DNA from: Ruegeria marisrubri
GTDB taxonomy: Bacteria > Pseudomonadota > Alphaproteobacteria > Rhodobacterales > Rhodobacteraceae
Reading direction: 5' to 3'
DNA length: 64,000 bases
NCBI RefSeq assembly: GCF_001507595.1
Contig: NZ_LQBQ01000036.1
Coordinates: forward strand, 1-64,000
The translations under genes were made by a program, and so were the position numbers. The notes beneath the pieces were generated by a model, which did no database searches, was not told the DNA's origin, and saw only the letters and a list, made by a program, of their open reading frames with translations. Shown piece by piece: positions 1-8,641 of the stretch; positions within the stretch are counted from its first letter, which is position 1, and each line of letters begins with the position of its first letter.

Positions 1-1
1 G

Positions 2-64
2 GGCTACCGCCCGCCTGCGCCCGAAAGCATCGTGCCGATGGACCAGAGGCCGACGATGCACTAA
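2..64 (+). CDS. C-terminal tail of an unidentified upstream gene (5' truncated by window)
   Basis: The first 20 codons read in frame 2 and end GYRPPAPESIVPMDQRPTMH before a TAA. 18 of 20 third positions are G or C, the bias of real genes here, so this is probably the end of a coding sequence. Too little remains to name it. The following HlyD/DUF2955 pair suggests it belongs to the same efflux operon. Another open frame (frame 3) runs on to a TGA overlapping the HlyD start at 173, but it has no start codon after this stop and weaker codon bias, so I prefer the short reading. Confidence 0.35.
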   Translation, partial: GYRPPAPESIVPMDQRPTMH

Positions 65-172
65 CAATCAAACCGGACCACCCGATGGGGGCACGCCAAG
101 CCTCTGGATCAACCAGGGCTCCGAGGCCGAAGATGCGGAAACGGGCGAAGAAGCGGTCGCGGGAGGGGTCGA

Positions 173-1237
173 ATGAAGCGGACAATCTGGACGACGGTCG
201 CAATCCTTGTTCTGTTTCTGGTCTGGTACATCGCGGCAGATCGCATGACGCCGATCACCGGAAATGCGCGCGTCAAGGTGGTTGCCACCCAGATCGTTCC
301 TCGCGTGACCGGCACGGTGACCGAAGTGCTGGTCGAGAATGGCGATGTTGTTTCGGCCGGGGACGTGTTGGTCAGGATCGACCGACGCCCCTACGAGATC
401 GACCGGGAAAAGGCCGAGGCCGACCTGGCTTCGGCCACTCAGGAGGTCGGGGCATCGTCTGCGGACGTCAGCGCGGCGCAAGCCAGGGTTGCCCGTTCGC
501 AGGTGGACCTGGACACGCTTCGGCTGCAAAGCGCGCGAATCTTCGCTCTCGAGAAGAAGGGTTTGGTTTCGATCGCCCAGGCGGATGACGCCAGGGGCAA
601 ACTGGCCGAGGCAGAAGCCAGCCTCGAGAACGCGAAGGCGGATCTGGAGAAGGCCAGGCAACGGCTGGGCGACGAAGGGCAGGACAATGCCAAGATCCAG
701 CGAGCACTGGCCGCCCTTGCCGAAGCCGACCTGAACCTCGAATGGACAGAGTTGAAGGCGCCGGCGGACGGTGTCGTTTCCAATCTTCTGATCGCGCCGG
801 GAACCTATGCCCGCTCTGGCAGCCCCCTCGTCACCTTCCTCGACGGGACGGATGTGTGGATCGAGGCCTACTTGACCGAGAACAATATCGGTCTGGCCCA
901 GATCGGAACACCGGTCGAGGTGGTGCTGAACATGCATCCCGGCCGGGTTCTGAAGGGCGAGATCGAAAGCTTCAGCAGCGGGGTTTCCGTCAGCGGCGCC
1001 GATACGCCGGGTGAACTGGCAAGCGCGCCTTCGACAGCCGGTTTCCTGCGCGAGGCCGAACGCTTCCCGGTTCGCATCATCCTGCCAGGCTACGAGGCCG
1101 GCAGCCTTGAGGACGACCTGAGATTCCAGTTGAACGGTCAGGCGGATGTCATTCTCTACACGACCGACAATACGCTGATGAATTTCGTCGGCCGCATGTA
1201 TATCAAAGCGGTGGCGTTCTTGTCCTATGCCTACTGA
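173..1237 (+). CDS. HlyD-family periplasmic adaptor (membrane fusion) protein
   Basis: 354 residues. One N-terminal membrane anchor (about residues 5-23) precedes a biotinyl-lipoyl-like half-domain (VTGTVTEVLVENGDVV, about 46-61), a long alpha-helical hairpin rich in Ala, Glu and Lys (about 75-190), the second lipoyl half (LKAPADGVVSNLLIAPGTYA) and a beta-barrel domain. This is the standard architecture of adaptors that link an inner-membrane exporter to an outer-membrane channel. The stop overlaps the next start by 11 bases, so it is translationally coupled to the DUF2955 membrane protein, as in other HlyD/DUF2955 pairs. The substrate is unknown; aromatic-acid-type efflux would be a guess. 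Confidence 0.88.
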   Translation: MKRTIWTTVAILVLFLVWYIAADRMTPITGNARVKVVATQIVPRVTGTVTEVLVENGDVVSAGDVLVRIDRRPYEIDREKAEADLASATQEVGASSADVSAAQARVARSQVDLDTLRLQSARIFALEKKGLVSIAQADDARGKLAEAEASLENAKADLEKARQRLGDEGQDNAKIQRALAALAEADLNLEWTELKAPADGVVSNLLIAPGTYARSGSPLVTFLDGTDVWIEAYLTENNIGLAQIGTPVEVVLNMHPGRVLKGEIESFSSGVSVSGADTPGELASAPSTAGFLREAERFPVRIILPGYEAGSLEDDLRFQLNGQADVILYTTDNTLMNFVGRMYIKAVAFLSYAY

Positions 1238-2249
1238 AGACCGGCGCGCGATCCTGCGATTGACCATCGGCACGGTCGGGGTGTTTGGCCTCGGGCTGCT
1301 CCTCGACTGGCCGCTCTCCTTCATCGGCGCAGTCTTCACGGCGCTGTTCCTGCAGGCACCGGCGCCGATGCAGATCAAGGTCGCGGCAAAGCTGTTTCTG
1401 TTCGCAATCCTGCTCATGTTCGGGTCGTGGGTCGTCTTTTCGCTCCTTGCCCCCTATCCGCTGGTGTTTCTGGGCGCTGTCGCCCTTGCGATCGTCCTGT
1501 CCTTCGGTTGGTCGATCGCCGGAGCAGGCATCCTGCCGGGCGTGCTGGCGTTGATGGCCGCGATGATGATCCCGAACATCATCGTGCAATCAAAGGAACT
1601 GGCCCTGGTCCTGGTGGCATGGATTCCGGGCAACCTTCTGATTGCCGGCTTTGCCTCGGCCCTGAGCTTCACGATCATCCCGGCAAAGCCGGCAGCGCCC
1701 GGCGCAGCGAAGCCCGAAACGCCCGCGCCGGATTTCGACCCAGTCCGCAGGCTGGTGCGCATGTCCCTGGTGACCGTACCCTTCGCGCTTGCCTTCTTTC
1801 TGTTCGGGTGGTCGGCCCTGCTCGTGCTGTTCTTCGTCGCGCTGCTGAGCCAGCAGCTTGCCGCCATGCCGGCCGCCGGCAAGAAGGTCGCCATCGGCAT
1901 GCTGACCGCCAACCTGCTCGGCGCCGGCATTGCCGTCGTTTTCTACGAGATCAATGTCGTCGCGCCGAGCGCCATGACGGCCATATTGCTGGCAGTGTTC
2001 CTTTGCGTCTCGCTCGGAACGCTGAGCAAGTCCGACCACCCGCTGGCGCCCGCGGCAGGATCGGCCCTGTCGACCGTTCTCGTTGTCTATGGGGGCTCGA
2101 TCGCGCCCTTTTCGGATGAAGCTGACGTAAAGAGCATCATCCGCGTGGTTCAGATCGGCCTCTCGGCCCTGATTGTGATTGTCTCGTACATGGTCGTCGA
2201 CGAGTTCCTGCCCGAGCGGCGTTCCACGAAGCTGCCTGGCCGAACATGA
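1227..2249 (+). CDS. DUF2955/FUSC-like inner-membrane efflux protein
   Basis: 340 residues with about ten hydrophobic segments in two similar blocks separated by a Pro/Ala-rich cytoplasmic linker (around residues 152-172). This two-block layout and the pairing with HlyD match the DUF2955 family, distantly related to FUSC/YccS-type aromatic-acid exporters. It starts inside the end of the HlyD gene and is the last gene of the operon. It probably forms the inner-membrane part of a tripartite pump; the outer-membrane partner may be the gene cut by the window start. Substrate cannot be inferred. Confidence 0.75.
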   Translation: MPTEDRRAILRLTIGTVGVFGLGLLLDWPLSFIGAVFTALFLQAPAPMQIKVAAKLFLFAILLMFGSWVVFSLLAPYPLVFLGAVALAIVLSFGWSIAGAGILPGVLALMAAMMIPNIIVQSKELALVLVAWIPGNLLIAGFASALSFTIIPAKPAAPGAAKPETPAPDFDPVRRLVRMSLVTVPFALAFFLFGWSALLVLFFVALLSQQLAAMPAAGKKVAIGMLTANLLGAGIAVVFYEINVVAPSAMTAILLAVFLCVSLGTLSKSDHPLAPAAGSALSTVLVVYGGSIAPFSDEADVKSIIRVVQIGLSALIVIVSYMVVDEFLPERRSTKLPGRT

Positions 2250-2501
2250 GCGCCTGCCGTGCAGAGCGCGGAGTTTGGGATCGCCGTTTCATGCTCGGAT
2301 GTCACGGTGTGGTGAGCAGCGCGTAGCCCGACGGACGCAAGGCGGTGGTTTCGGCGTGATCCGATTGGCTCATTCCAGGCGCCTCATCATCGTGTTGCTC
2401 TGGCAGTCATGCGCGAAGTCCGCAATTTGAAAAAAATGTCGGCAGTTCGTTGTGCATTGCTCTGACGGCCGGGCAACGCCCCTCTGCGCTTGCCGCCTGC
2501 C

Positions 2502-4946
2502 TCAGCGCCGGGGTTTCGCGCGCAGGGTCGGATCGGCCTGCGTCGGGTCCTCCGGCCACGGGTGCTTGGGATATTGCGCCCGCATGTCCTTGCGCACATC
2601 CGCATAGGAGCCGGCCCAGAACCCCGGCAGGTCGCGGGTGATCTGGATCGGGCGCTGCGCGGGCGACAGCAGGGTGATCTTCAGCGGCTGCCCCCCCACG
2701 ACCGGGTGCCGCGTCACCCCGAACAGCTCCTGCAACCGCACCGCGATCTCCGGCGCCTCGCCGCCATAGTCGATCGGGATCTTCCGCCCCAGCGGCGTCG
2801 TGAACGAGCCCGGCGCCCGCCGGTCCAGTTCCTGCGCCTGCTCCCAGCTCAGCCGGGCCTTCAGCGCGGGCAGCAGATCGAACCGCTTCCAGTCCTCCGC
2901 CGATTTCACCCCTGACAGCATCGGCAGCAGCCACGCCTCCAGCGACTCCATCAGCCCCTGCGGCGAGAAATCCGGCAGGTCCGCCCCCTCGGCCCGCACC
3001 AGCTCGACCCGAGCGGCCAGCCGCGCCGCCGCGCCCTCCAGCCGCAGGCCCAGATCGCGCACCCCGTCCAGCATGGCGCGGGCGACCGCCTCCTCGGGCA
3101 CATCCTTCCAGATACGGTCATCCAGCGTGATCGCCCCGAACCGCTCCTGCCGCCGCGCCACGACGCGCCGATCCCTGCGGGACCATTCGCAGATCTCGAC
3201 CCATTCGATCTGATCGGCAAACAACTCCCGGATCTCGCGTTCCGAGATCTGCGCCGCAAGCCGGATCCGCGCCTCTCGCGGGTTTCCATCCGTGTCCACC
3301 GCCACGACATAGGGCGCGCCCGCGAGCGGGTCGTCACTGGCCAGAATGGCCCCCTTGCCCCCCGACAGAACGAAACGCGGCTCGTCGCCCTTGCGCCGCT
3401 GACCGATCCGGTCGGGATAGGCCATCGCCGCCATGGCCGCGACACCCTGCGCCCCCGCCGTCCCGGCCTGCCGCTTCAACCGCCCGGCCTCGGCCTTGAT
3501 CCGCTCCAGCACGCCCATGTTCACCGGCCATGGCCGGTTGCGCTGAAACGCCTTGGCGTCCCGCAGCGCCTCCATCCGCAGCGCCAGGTCCGAGGGCGCC
3601 CCCCGCAGCGGATCGCGTTCCGCCATCAGCGCCGCCAGAGGGGCCGCGCCTTCGCCGGCCTGCAACAGCATGTGCCCCAGCCGCGGATGCAGCGGCAGCG
3701 CCGCCAGCGCACGCCCATGCGCCGTGACCCGCCCCTTGCCGTCCAGCGCCCCCAGCATGGTCAGCAGCGCCCGCGCCTCGGCCATCGCGCCCTCGGGTGG
3801 CTGCGTCAGCAGCGCCAGGTCCCCCGGCTCCGCCCCCCAGACGGCAAGCTCCAGAGCCAGCCCGGTCAGGTCCGCCGCTTCGATCTCGGCCGGCGGAAAG
3901 GCGGGCAGGGCGCCTTCCTCGCCCTTCGACCACAGCCGATAGCACACGCCTTCGGCCACGCGGCCCGCGCGCCCGGCCCGCTGGGTCGCCTCGGCCCGCG
4001 TGACCCGCTCGGTCACCAGCCGCGACATGCCCGAGCCCGGATCGAAGCGCGCCCGCCGGGCCTGCCCCATGTCCACCACCACCCGGATGTCGGGAATGGT
4101 CAGCGATGTCTCGGCGATCGAGGTCGCCAGCACCACCTTGCGCCCCGATTTCTCGGGCGTCAGCGCCGCGCGCTGGGCGGCAAAGGGCATCGCCCCGAAC
4201 AGCGGCCGCAACACGCAATCCGGCGGCAGCTTTCCGGCCAGCGCGGCTTCGGCCCGCCGGATCTCGCGCTCTCCGGGCAGGAACACCAGCAGCCCGCCGC
4301 CACTGGCCCGGCTCTCGCGCTCGGCCCGCACCACCAGTTCGACCAGCGCCTCCAACCGGTCAGTCTGCGCGCGCAAGGGGCGCTCCAGCCACGTCGTCTC
4401 GACCGGGTGGCTGCGCCCTTCCGAGGTGACCAGCGGCGCTTCCATCAACCGCGCCACCGGCTCTGCGTCCAACGTCGCCGACATGGCCAGCAGGATCAGG
4501 TCGTCGCGCAGCGCCCCGGCCACTTCCAGCGCCAGCGCCAGCCCCAGATCGGCATTCAGCGAGCGTTCGTGGAACTCGTCGAAAATCACCGCGCCCACAC
4601 CGGGCAGATCCGGCTCGGATTGCAGCATCCGCGTCAGAATCCCCTCGGTGACCACCTCGATCCGGGTGGCCCTGGACACCTTGACCTCGCCCCGCACCCG
4701 GTAGCCGACGGTCTCGCCCGCGCGCTCGCCTAGCGTCTCGGCCATCCGCTCCGCCGCCGCCCGCGCCGCCAGCCTGCGCGGCTCCAACATGACGATGCGG
4801 CCACCCGTCACCCCGGCCTCCAGCATCGCCAGCGGCACCCGCGTCGTCTTGCCCGCACCCGGAGGCGCCTGCAGCACGGCACGGCCGCGCGCTTTCAGCG
4901 CGGCGATCAGATCGGGCAGGGCGTCGTCTATGGGCAGTCTCATCAT
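2502..4946 (-). CDS. hrpB: ATP-dependent helicase HrpB (DExH-box)
   Basis: 814 residues, close to the usual HrpB length. Visible motifs are Walker A (APPGAGKTTRVPLAM, about 40-54), the DExH box (IFDEFHERSLNADLG, about 122-136), SAT (MSATLD, about 155), a motif V region (ATSIAETSLTIP) and motif VI (TQRAGRAGRVAEG). They are followed by the winged-helix/ratchet region and the HrpB C-terminal domain (FWAGSYADVRKDMRAQYPKH near the end). HrpB is a DEAH-type ATPase presumed to act on RNA; its physiological role in Proteobacteria is poorly defined. It is transcribed alone, divergent from meaB. Confidence 0.95.
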   Translation of the reverse strand: MMRLPIDDALPDLIAALKARGRAVLQAPPGAGKTTRVPLAMLEAGVTGGRIVMLEPRRLAARAAAERMAETLGERAGETVGYRVRGEVKVSRATRIEVVTEGILTRMLQSEPDLPGVGAVIFDEFHERSLNADLGLALALEVAGALRDDLILLAMSATLDAEPVARLMEAPLVTSEGRSHPVETTWLERPLRAQTDRLEALVELVVRAERESRASGGGLLVFLPGEREIRRAEAALAGKLPPDCVLRPLFGAMPFAAQRAALTPEKSGRKVVLATSIAETSLTIPDIRVVVDMGQARRARFDPGSGMSRLVTERVTRAEATQRAGRAGRVAEGVCYRLWSKGEEGALPAFPPAEIEAADLTGLALELAVWGAEPGDLALLTQPPEGAMAEARALLTMLGALDGKGRVTAHGRALAALPLHPRLGHMLLQAGEGAAPLAALMAERDPLRGAPSDLALRMEALRDAKAFQRNRPWPVNMGVLERIKAEAGRLKRQAGTAGAQGVAAMAAMAYPDRIGQRRKGDEPRFVLSGGKGAILASDDPLAGAPYVVAVDTDGNPREARIRLAAQISEREIRELFADQIEWVEICEWSRRDRRVVARRQERFGAITLDDRIWKDVPEEAVARAMLDGVRDLGLRLEGAAARLAARVELVRAEGADLPDFSPQGLMESLEAWLLPMLSGVKSAEDWKRFDLLPALKARLSWEQAQELDRRAPGSFTTPLGRKIPIDYGGEAPEIAVRLQELFGVTRHPVVGGQPLKITLLSPAQRPIQITRDLPGFWAGSYADVRKDMRAQYPKHPWPEDPTQADPTLRAKPRR

Positions 4947-5074
4947 CCCGCCTTATCGCCAAAGCGCCGGCCCAGGTCCAGCGCCCGCCTGCGGCAAATC
5001 CCGCCACCTGCCGGGTCTGGACAAAACACCCTCCCCCACGTCATCTAGGCGAAATTCGCGCGGGGGGGAGATCC

Positions 5075-6052
5075 ATGGACATCGAACAGCTGGCCGAAAA
5101 GATCCTGGCAGGCGACCGGCGGGCCCTGGCCCGCGCCATCACGCTGGTGGAAAGCCGGCGCGAGGATCACCGGGCGCAGGCCACCGAACTGCTGGAGCGC
5201 CTCTCCACCTCCGGTCGCCAGGCCCTGCGCATCGGCCTCTCGGGCACACCGGGCGTGGGCAAATCCACCTTCATCGAAAGCTTCGGCATGCTGCTGACGG
5301 GGCAGGGGCTGCGCGTCGCCGTGCTGGCGGTCGATCCCAGCTCCGCCCGCTCCGGCGGCTCGATCCTCGGCGACAAGACCCGGATGGAGCGCCTCAGCCG
5401 CGAGCCGGGCGCCTTCATCCGCCCCTCGCCCAGCCAGACCCATCTCGGCGGCGTCGCCCGCCGCACCCGCGAGGCGGTGGCGCTGTGCGAGGCGGCGGGC
5501 TTCGACGTGGTGCTGATCGAAACCGTCGGCGTCGGCCAGTCGGAAACCGTGGTCTCGGAAATGTCCGACCTGTTCCTGCTGCTGCTGGCGCCGGCCGGCG
5601 GCGACGAGCTGCAGGGCGTCAAGCGCGGCATCATGGAAATGGCCGACCTCATCCTGATCAACAAGGCCGACGGAGACCTGAAACCGGCCGCCACCCGCAC
5701 CTGCGCCGACTATTCCGGCGCCCTGCGTCTGCTGCGTAAACGCCCGCAGGACCCCGAGGGGTTCCCCAAGGCGCTGATGGTCTCCGCCATCGAGGAACAG
5801 GGCCTGGCCGAAGCCTGGAACGAGATGCAGGCGCTTGCCAACTGGCGCAAGGAAAACAGCCACTGGGCCGCCAACCGCGCCGCGCAGGCCCGCTACTGGT
5901 TCGACCAGGAGGTCCGGCACGCCCTGCTGGCGCGCCTGGAAACCGACGCATCAAAGGCCGAGATGGAACGACTCAGCGCCGAGGTTTCCGAAGGCCGCCT
6001 CAGCCCCGCCGCCGCGGCCGAACGGATGCTGGCGGCCCTCAAGGCGCAATGA
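5075..6052 (+). CDS. meaB: MeaB/ArgK-type G-protein chaperone of methylmalonyl-CoA mutase
   Basis: 325 residues. Walker A is GTPGVGKSTFIES (about 55-67); the characteristic VLAVDPSSARSGGSILGDKT follows near residue 86, then the switch region ETVGVGQSE (about 150) and the guanine-recognition motif NKAD (about 197). These identify the MeaB subfamily of SIMIBI GTPases, which protects and reloads adenosylcobalamin-dependent methylmalonyl-CoA mutase in propionate and ethylmalonyl-CoA metabolism. A purine-rich ribosome site (GGGGGGGAG) precedes the ATG. The mutase gene is not in this window, so any partner lies elsewhere on the chromosome. Confidence 0.93.
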   Translation: MDIEQLAEKILAGDRRALARAITLVESRREDHRAQATELLERLSTSGRQALRIGLSGTPGVGKSTFIESFGMLLTGQGLRVAVLAVDPSSARSGGSILGDKTRMERLSREPGAFIRPSPSQTHLGGVARRTREAVALCEAAGFDVVLIETVGVGQSETVVSEMSDLFLLLLAPAGGDELQGVKRGIMEMADLILINKADGDLKPAATRTCADYSGALRLLRKRPQDPEGFPKALMVSAIEEQGLAEAWNEMQALANWRKENSHWAANRAAQARYWFDQEVRHALLARLETDASKAEMERLSAEVSEGRLSPAAAAERMLAALKAQ

Positions 6053-6095
6053 CCTCACAGACCTTCACCTTTTGCCAAATACTCCCGCCGGAGGC

Positions 6096-6116
6096 ATGGC
6101 CCTGAAAGGGCCATTT
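6096..6116 (+). terminator. Intrinsic terminator-like hairpin after meaB
   Basis: A perfect 8-bp stem, ATGGCCCT paired with AGGGCCAT over a GAA loop, lies 44 bases after the meaB stop and is followed by only TTT. It directly follows a CTCCCGCCGGAGGCA sequence that is itself partly self-complementary. Termination is plausible but the U-tract is short. Confidence 0.5.
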
Positions 6117-6168
6117 CCCGAATTCCGGCCGCAACCGGCGCAAAGGCAAAGATTTCGCGACACCCATC

Positions 6169-6197
6169 TTGACCCTTCGCGCGATTCCCACTACACG
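6169..6197 (+). promoter_or_regulatory. Candidate housekeeping promoter for rpmB
   Basis: TTGACC (6169-6174) is followed after 17 bases by TACACG (6192-6197). The -35 is strong and the -10 weak, as is common for alphaproteobacterial sigma-70 promoters. It would give a leader of roughly 90 bases before rpmB. Assigned by inspection only. Confidence 0.45.
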
Positions 6198-6291
6198 GCT
6201 CCAACCAGTTTTCGGGCGCGCCTAACGGCCGCGCCCCTTGTGATTTGGCAGACGATACTCTTGGCTGCCTCCAGAAACAAAGGATGAAACC

Positions 6292-6579
6292 ATGTCGCGC
6301 CGTTGCGAACTGACCGGAAAAGGCCCGATGACTGGCAACAATGTCAGCCATGCCAACAACAAGACCAAGCGTCGCTTTCTGCCCAACCTGAACGACGTGA
6401 CCCTGCAGTCGGAAACCCTGGGCCGTGGCGTCAAGCTGCGCATCTCGGCGGCTGCCCTGCGCTCGGTCGACCACCGTGGCGGTCTGGACGCGTTCCTGGC
6501 CAAGGCCAAGGACGAAGACCTGTCGCCCAACGCCCTGAAGGTGAAGAAAGAGATCGCCAAGGCACAAGCCTCGGCCTGA
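6292..6579 (+). CDS. rpmB: 50S ribosomal protein L28
   Basis: 95 residues beginning [20 protein letters not shown], the conserved L28 opening, followed by the [12 protein letters not shown] and [12 protein letters not shown] segments. It is a structural protein of the large ribosomal subunit. Length is typical for alphaproteobacteria, which carry a C-terminal extension relative to E. coli. The gene is monocistronic, with its own promoter candidate upstream and an intrinsic terminator 28 bases after the stop. Confidence 0.97.
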   Translation: MSRRCELTGKGPMTGNNVSHANNKTKRRFLPNLNDVTLQSETLGRGVKLRISAAALRSVDHRGGLDAFLAKAKDEDLSPNALKVKKEIAKAQASA

Positions 6580-6606
6580 TCCGCCTCCACCGGCACCGAA
6601 TTTCGA

Positions 6607-6636
6607 AACCCCGTGCTGCTCCAGCGCGGGGTTTTC
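6607..6636 (+). terminator. Intrinsic terminator of rpmB
   Basis: A 12-bp stem with one G-U pair (AACCCCGTGCTG with CAGCGCGGGGTT) over a 3-base loop, ending in TTTT. It is a well-formed rho-independent terminator for rpmB. Confidence 0.85.
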
Positions 6637-6639
6637 GCG

Positions 6640-7001
6640 TTGTGGCAAGAGGCGGGCGCAGTGTGACCCCGTTCACAGACAGGCCATCCAATACAGGCTA
6701 GAAAACCGGATCGTTGCCAAGCCGGTGAGTCCTCAAAATGCCTGCTGCCATATTTTCACGAACCTATGTTTTCCTCTCGACAGTGGCCCGCGCCATCAAG
6801 CAATGCGCCCAGATGCAAAGCGTGGTCAATCGCAGCCATGTGAGCCCGAATACGGCCCTCGGGTCGCAGAGGGATCACCGCCGCTGACCCACGGGGTCGA
6901 ACGCCGATACGCCTTTTCGCGTTGCAGTCGGGGGGCTTGCTGTCGCAGGTGACCGATTGCGCTTGAAGCGCCCCGCGGCCCGCGCCTATAGATTCCGCGA
7001 G
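6640..7001. other. Gap of about 360 bases with no convincing gene
   Basis: Short open frames occur on both strands but have no ribosome site, no GC3 bias and no recognisable protein sequence. The last part must hold the promoter of the following copper-related gene. I see no clear promoter hexamers, repeats or terminator. Confidence 0.5.
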
Positions 7002-7352
7002 ATGAAGACGGTTCTCCGCGCATATCTGGCGCTTGCGCTCGCGATGCTCGTGGCCCTGACCGGGCAGGGCCTTGCCGCCTCGCGTGGCCTGAACGCCGCC
7101 GTCGGCCAGATGGAGATCTGCACCGGCACCGGCCCGGTGGTCGTCTACATGGACGAACAGGGGCAGCCCGCGCAGCCGCCCCACTACTGCCCCGACTATG
7201 CCCTGACCGTGCTGGGGGCCATCGCCCCGGACCAAGCGCCGGTTCCGGTCGCCCCTCCCCGCGCCATGCCCGAGCCGTCTCGGACCGCGCACAGCCTGAT
7301 CTCGCAACCGCTGCCCGCCACGCCGGCGCGCGCACCTCCGCTTTCTGCCTGA
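7002..7352 (+). CDS. Small exported DUF2946-like protein, probably copper-related
   Basis: 116 residues starting MKTVLRAYLALALAML. I chose this ATG over one 45 bases upstream because it gives a clean signal peptide ending near GLAAS. The mature part has two cysteines (MEICTGTGPVVVYMD and HYCPDYALTV) and a Pro/Ala-rich tail (PVPVAPPRAMPEP). This layout resembles DUF2946 proteins, which often neighbour copper or cytochrome oxidase assembly genes. The next gene, 52 bases on, is a PCu(A)C copper chaperone, so a shared role in periplasmic copper delivery is likely but unproven. Confidence 0.65.
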   Translation: MKTVLRAYLALALAMLVALTGQGLAASRGLNAAVGQMEICTGTGPVVVYMDEQGQPAQPPHYCPDYALTVLGAIAPDQAPVPVAPPRAMPEPSRTAHSLISQPLPATPARAPPLSA

Positions 7353-7404
7353 CACATCCCAACCCTCAACATTGTCAGACAAACAGAATTCAAGGAGAGA
7401 CGCG

Positions 7405-7881
7405 ATGTCGCTCAAATCCACCCTGCTTGCAGCAGCCGCAACCCTCACCCTCGCCGGCGCCGCCCTGGCCGACGGCATGATCATGATCGAAGACGCCTAT
7501 GCGCGCGCCTCGGGCATGAACGCCAAGGCCGGCGCCGCCTTCATGATGATCATGAACAAGGGCGAGACCGATGACCGCCTGATCGACGCCAAGTCGGACG
7601 TCGCCGCCAAGGTTGAACTGCACACCCACAAGATCAATGACGAGGGCGTGGCCCAGATGGTCCACGTCGAAGAAGGCTTTGCCATCCCCGCCGGCGAAAC
7701 CCACATGCTGGCGCGCGGCGGCGACCATGTCATGTTCATGGGCCTGAAACAGCCCTTCGAACAGGGCGACATGATCCCCGTCACGCTGGTTTTCGAGAAA
7801 GCCGGCGAGATCGAAGTGGAAATCCCCGTCGATCTTGAGCGCAAGGACGGCGGCATGATGCACAAGAAGCACTCGAACTGA
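7405..7881 (+). CDS. PCu(A)C-type periplasmic copper chaperone
   Basis: 158 residues from ATG 7405, chosen because AAGGAGAG sits just upstream. A signal peptide (LTLAGAALA) precedes a mature beta-barrel protein with the family copper motif H(M)x10Mx21HxM. Here the ligands lie in LHTHKINDEGVAQM, ETHMLARGGDHVMFMGL and similar Met/His clusters. PCu(A)C proteins hand Cu(I) to the CuA centre and CuB assembly factors of cytochrome c oxidase. The C-terminal tail (GGMMHKKHSN) adds further Met/His ligands. It follows the DUF2946-like gene and is closed by strong hairpins. Confidence 0.88.
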   Translation: MSLKSTLLAAAATLTLAGAALADGMIMIEDAYARASGMNAKAGAAFMMIMNKGETDDRLIDAKSDVAAKVELHTHKINDEGVAQMVHVEEGFAIPAGETHMLARGGDHVMFMGLKQPFEQGDMIPVTLVFEKAGEIEVEIPVDLERKDGGMMHKKHSN

Positions 7882-7952
7882 GGCAACGCCCGTCTTCAGG
7901 CCGCGCTGCGGCCCTCATCCATGCGTCAGGCCGGGCGTTGCCCGGCCTGTTT
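7882..7952 (+). terminator. Terminator region with two mutually exclusive stems
   Basis: The 3' hairpin CAGGCCGGGC-gtt-GCCCGGCCTG followed by TTT (7927-7952) is a good intrinsic terminator. The 11-mer GGCAACGCCCG directly after the PCu(A)C stop (7882-7892) is fully complementary to CGGGCGTTGCC (7932-7942) inside that hairpin, and a third hairpin, GGCCGC-gct-GCGGCC (7899-7913), sits between. An antiterminated fold is therefore possible on paper. Confidence 0.7.
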
Positions 7953-7979
7953 GCGCCTGTGGCCCAGGGGGGTGAACCG

Positions 7980-8588
7980 TCACCTGTTGACGACGCGCAT
8001 CGACACCTGCTCGCCCGCGCGTTTGAACCGGCTGGCCATCACCAGCATGACCGCCGCGAAAGCCAGCGCCGAGAAGGCGATGGCCCAGCCCAGCGCCACC
8101 ATCCCGCTGCCGGGCCAGAAGATCAGCACCAGCCCGATGATCAGCGCCACCAGCCCCGAATTGCGCACGGTGGGCCGTGCCGGATCCTGCGGGTGCATCT
8201 GCCCCAGCGACATCAGCGAGCCGATCCCGATGATCAGCGCCCAGGCCCCCAGCAGGAAGAAGGCGACCCGCGCGGTGCCCTCGGGCCAGATCAGCAGGAC
8301 CAGCCCGATCAGCACCGCCCCGATGCCCGCGCCCCCGATCAGGCCACGCCGCCCGAATCCCAGCAGGGTCAGCCCGCCATCCAGTACCAGCAGCACACCC
8401 ACCAGCCGCAGCAGCAGCGCGATGCTGCCCGTGGGCCAGAACAGCGCCGCGATGCCCACGGCCCCGGCCAGCACCCCGCGCAGCAGAAAGGTCCACCACA
8501 GATCCGCCAGAGTCTGCCCCAGCGCCTCGCGGCCCTCCAGGAGGTCATCCTCCATGATCTCGCCCTGGGGCCTGTCTGGTTCGGTCAT
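7980..8588 (-). CDS. DUF308/HdeD-family membrane protein
   Basis: 202 residues from the ATG at 8588, preferred over an upstream in-frame ATG because GGGAGAGAG precedes it. The sequence has about six hydrophobic helices in three repeats with the FWPGSG/IWPEGTA/FWPTGS pattern that marks the HdeD (DUF308) family. E. coli HdeD is linked to acid resistance at high cell density; the molecular role is unknown. The N-terminus (about 40 residues, acidic) is cytoplasmic. It lies just downstream of the sirtuin gene on the same strand. Confidence 0.8.
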   Translation of the reverse strand: MTEPDRPQGEIMEDDLLEGREALGQTLADLWWTFLLRGVLAGAVGIAALFWPTGSIALLLRLVGVLLVLDGGLTLLGFGRRGLIGGAGIGAVLIGLVLLIWPEGTARVAFFLLGAWALIIGIGSLMSLGQMHPQDPARPTVRNSGLVALIIGLVLIFWPGSGMVALGWAIAFSALAFAAVMLVMASRFKRAGEQVSMRVVNR

Positions 8589-8641
8589 CGCTCTCTCCCT
8601 GTCCGGTTTTGCGACAGCATAGCCCGCGCCGCGGCCCCGAG

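Noticed and set aside
3..176. Frame-3 reading as a 3' gene end overlapping the HlyD start (ATGA)
   Set aside because: The part before position 64 has an Arg-rich, unbiased translation and no start codon lies after it; the frame-2 reading ending at 64 has far better codon bias.
68..1417. 449-codon minus-strand open frame opposite the HlyD gene
   Set aside because: It mirrors the codon structure of the real gene; its product is Arg/Gly/His-rich without domains, and the plus strand gives clear HlyD motifs.
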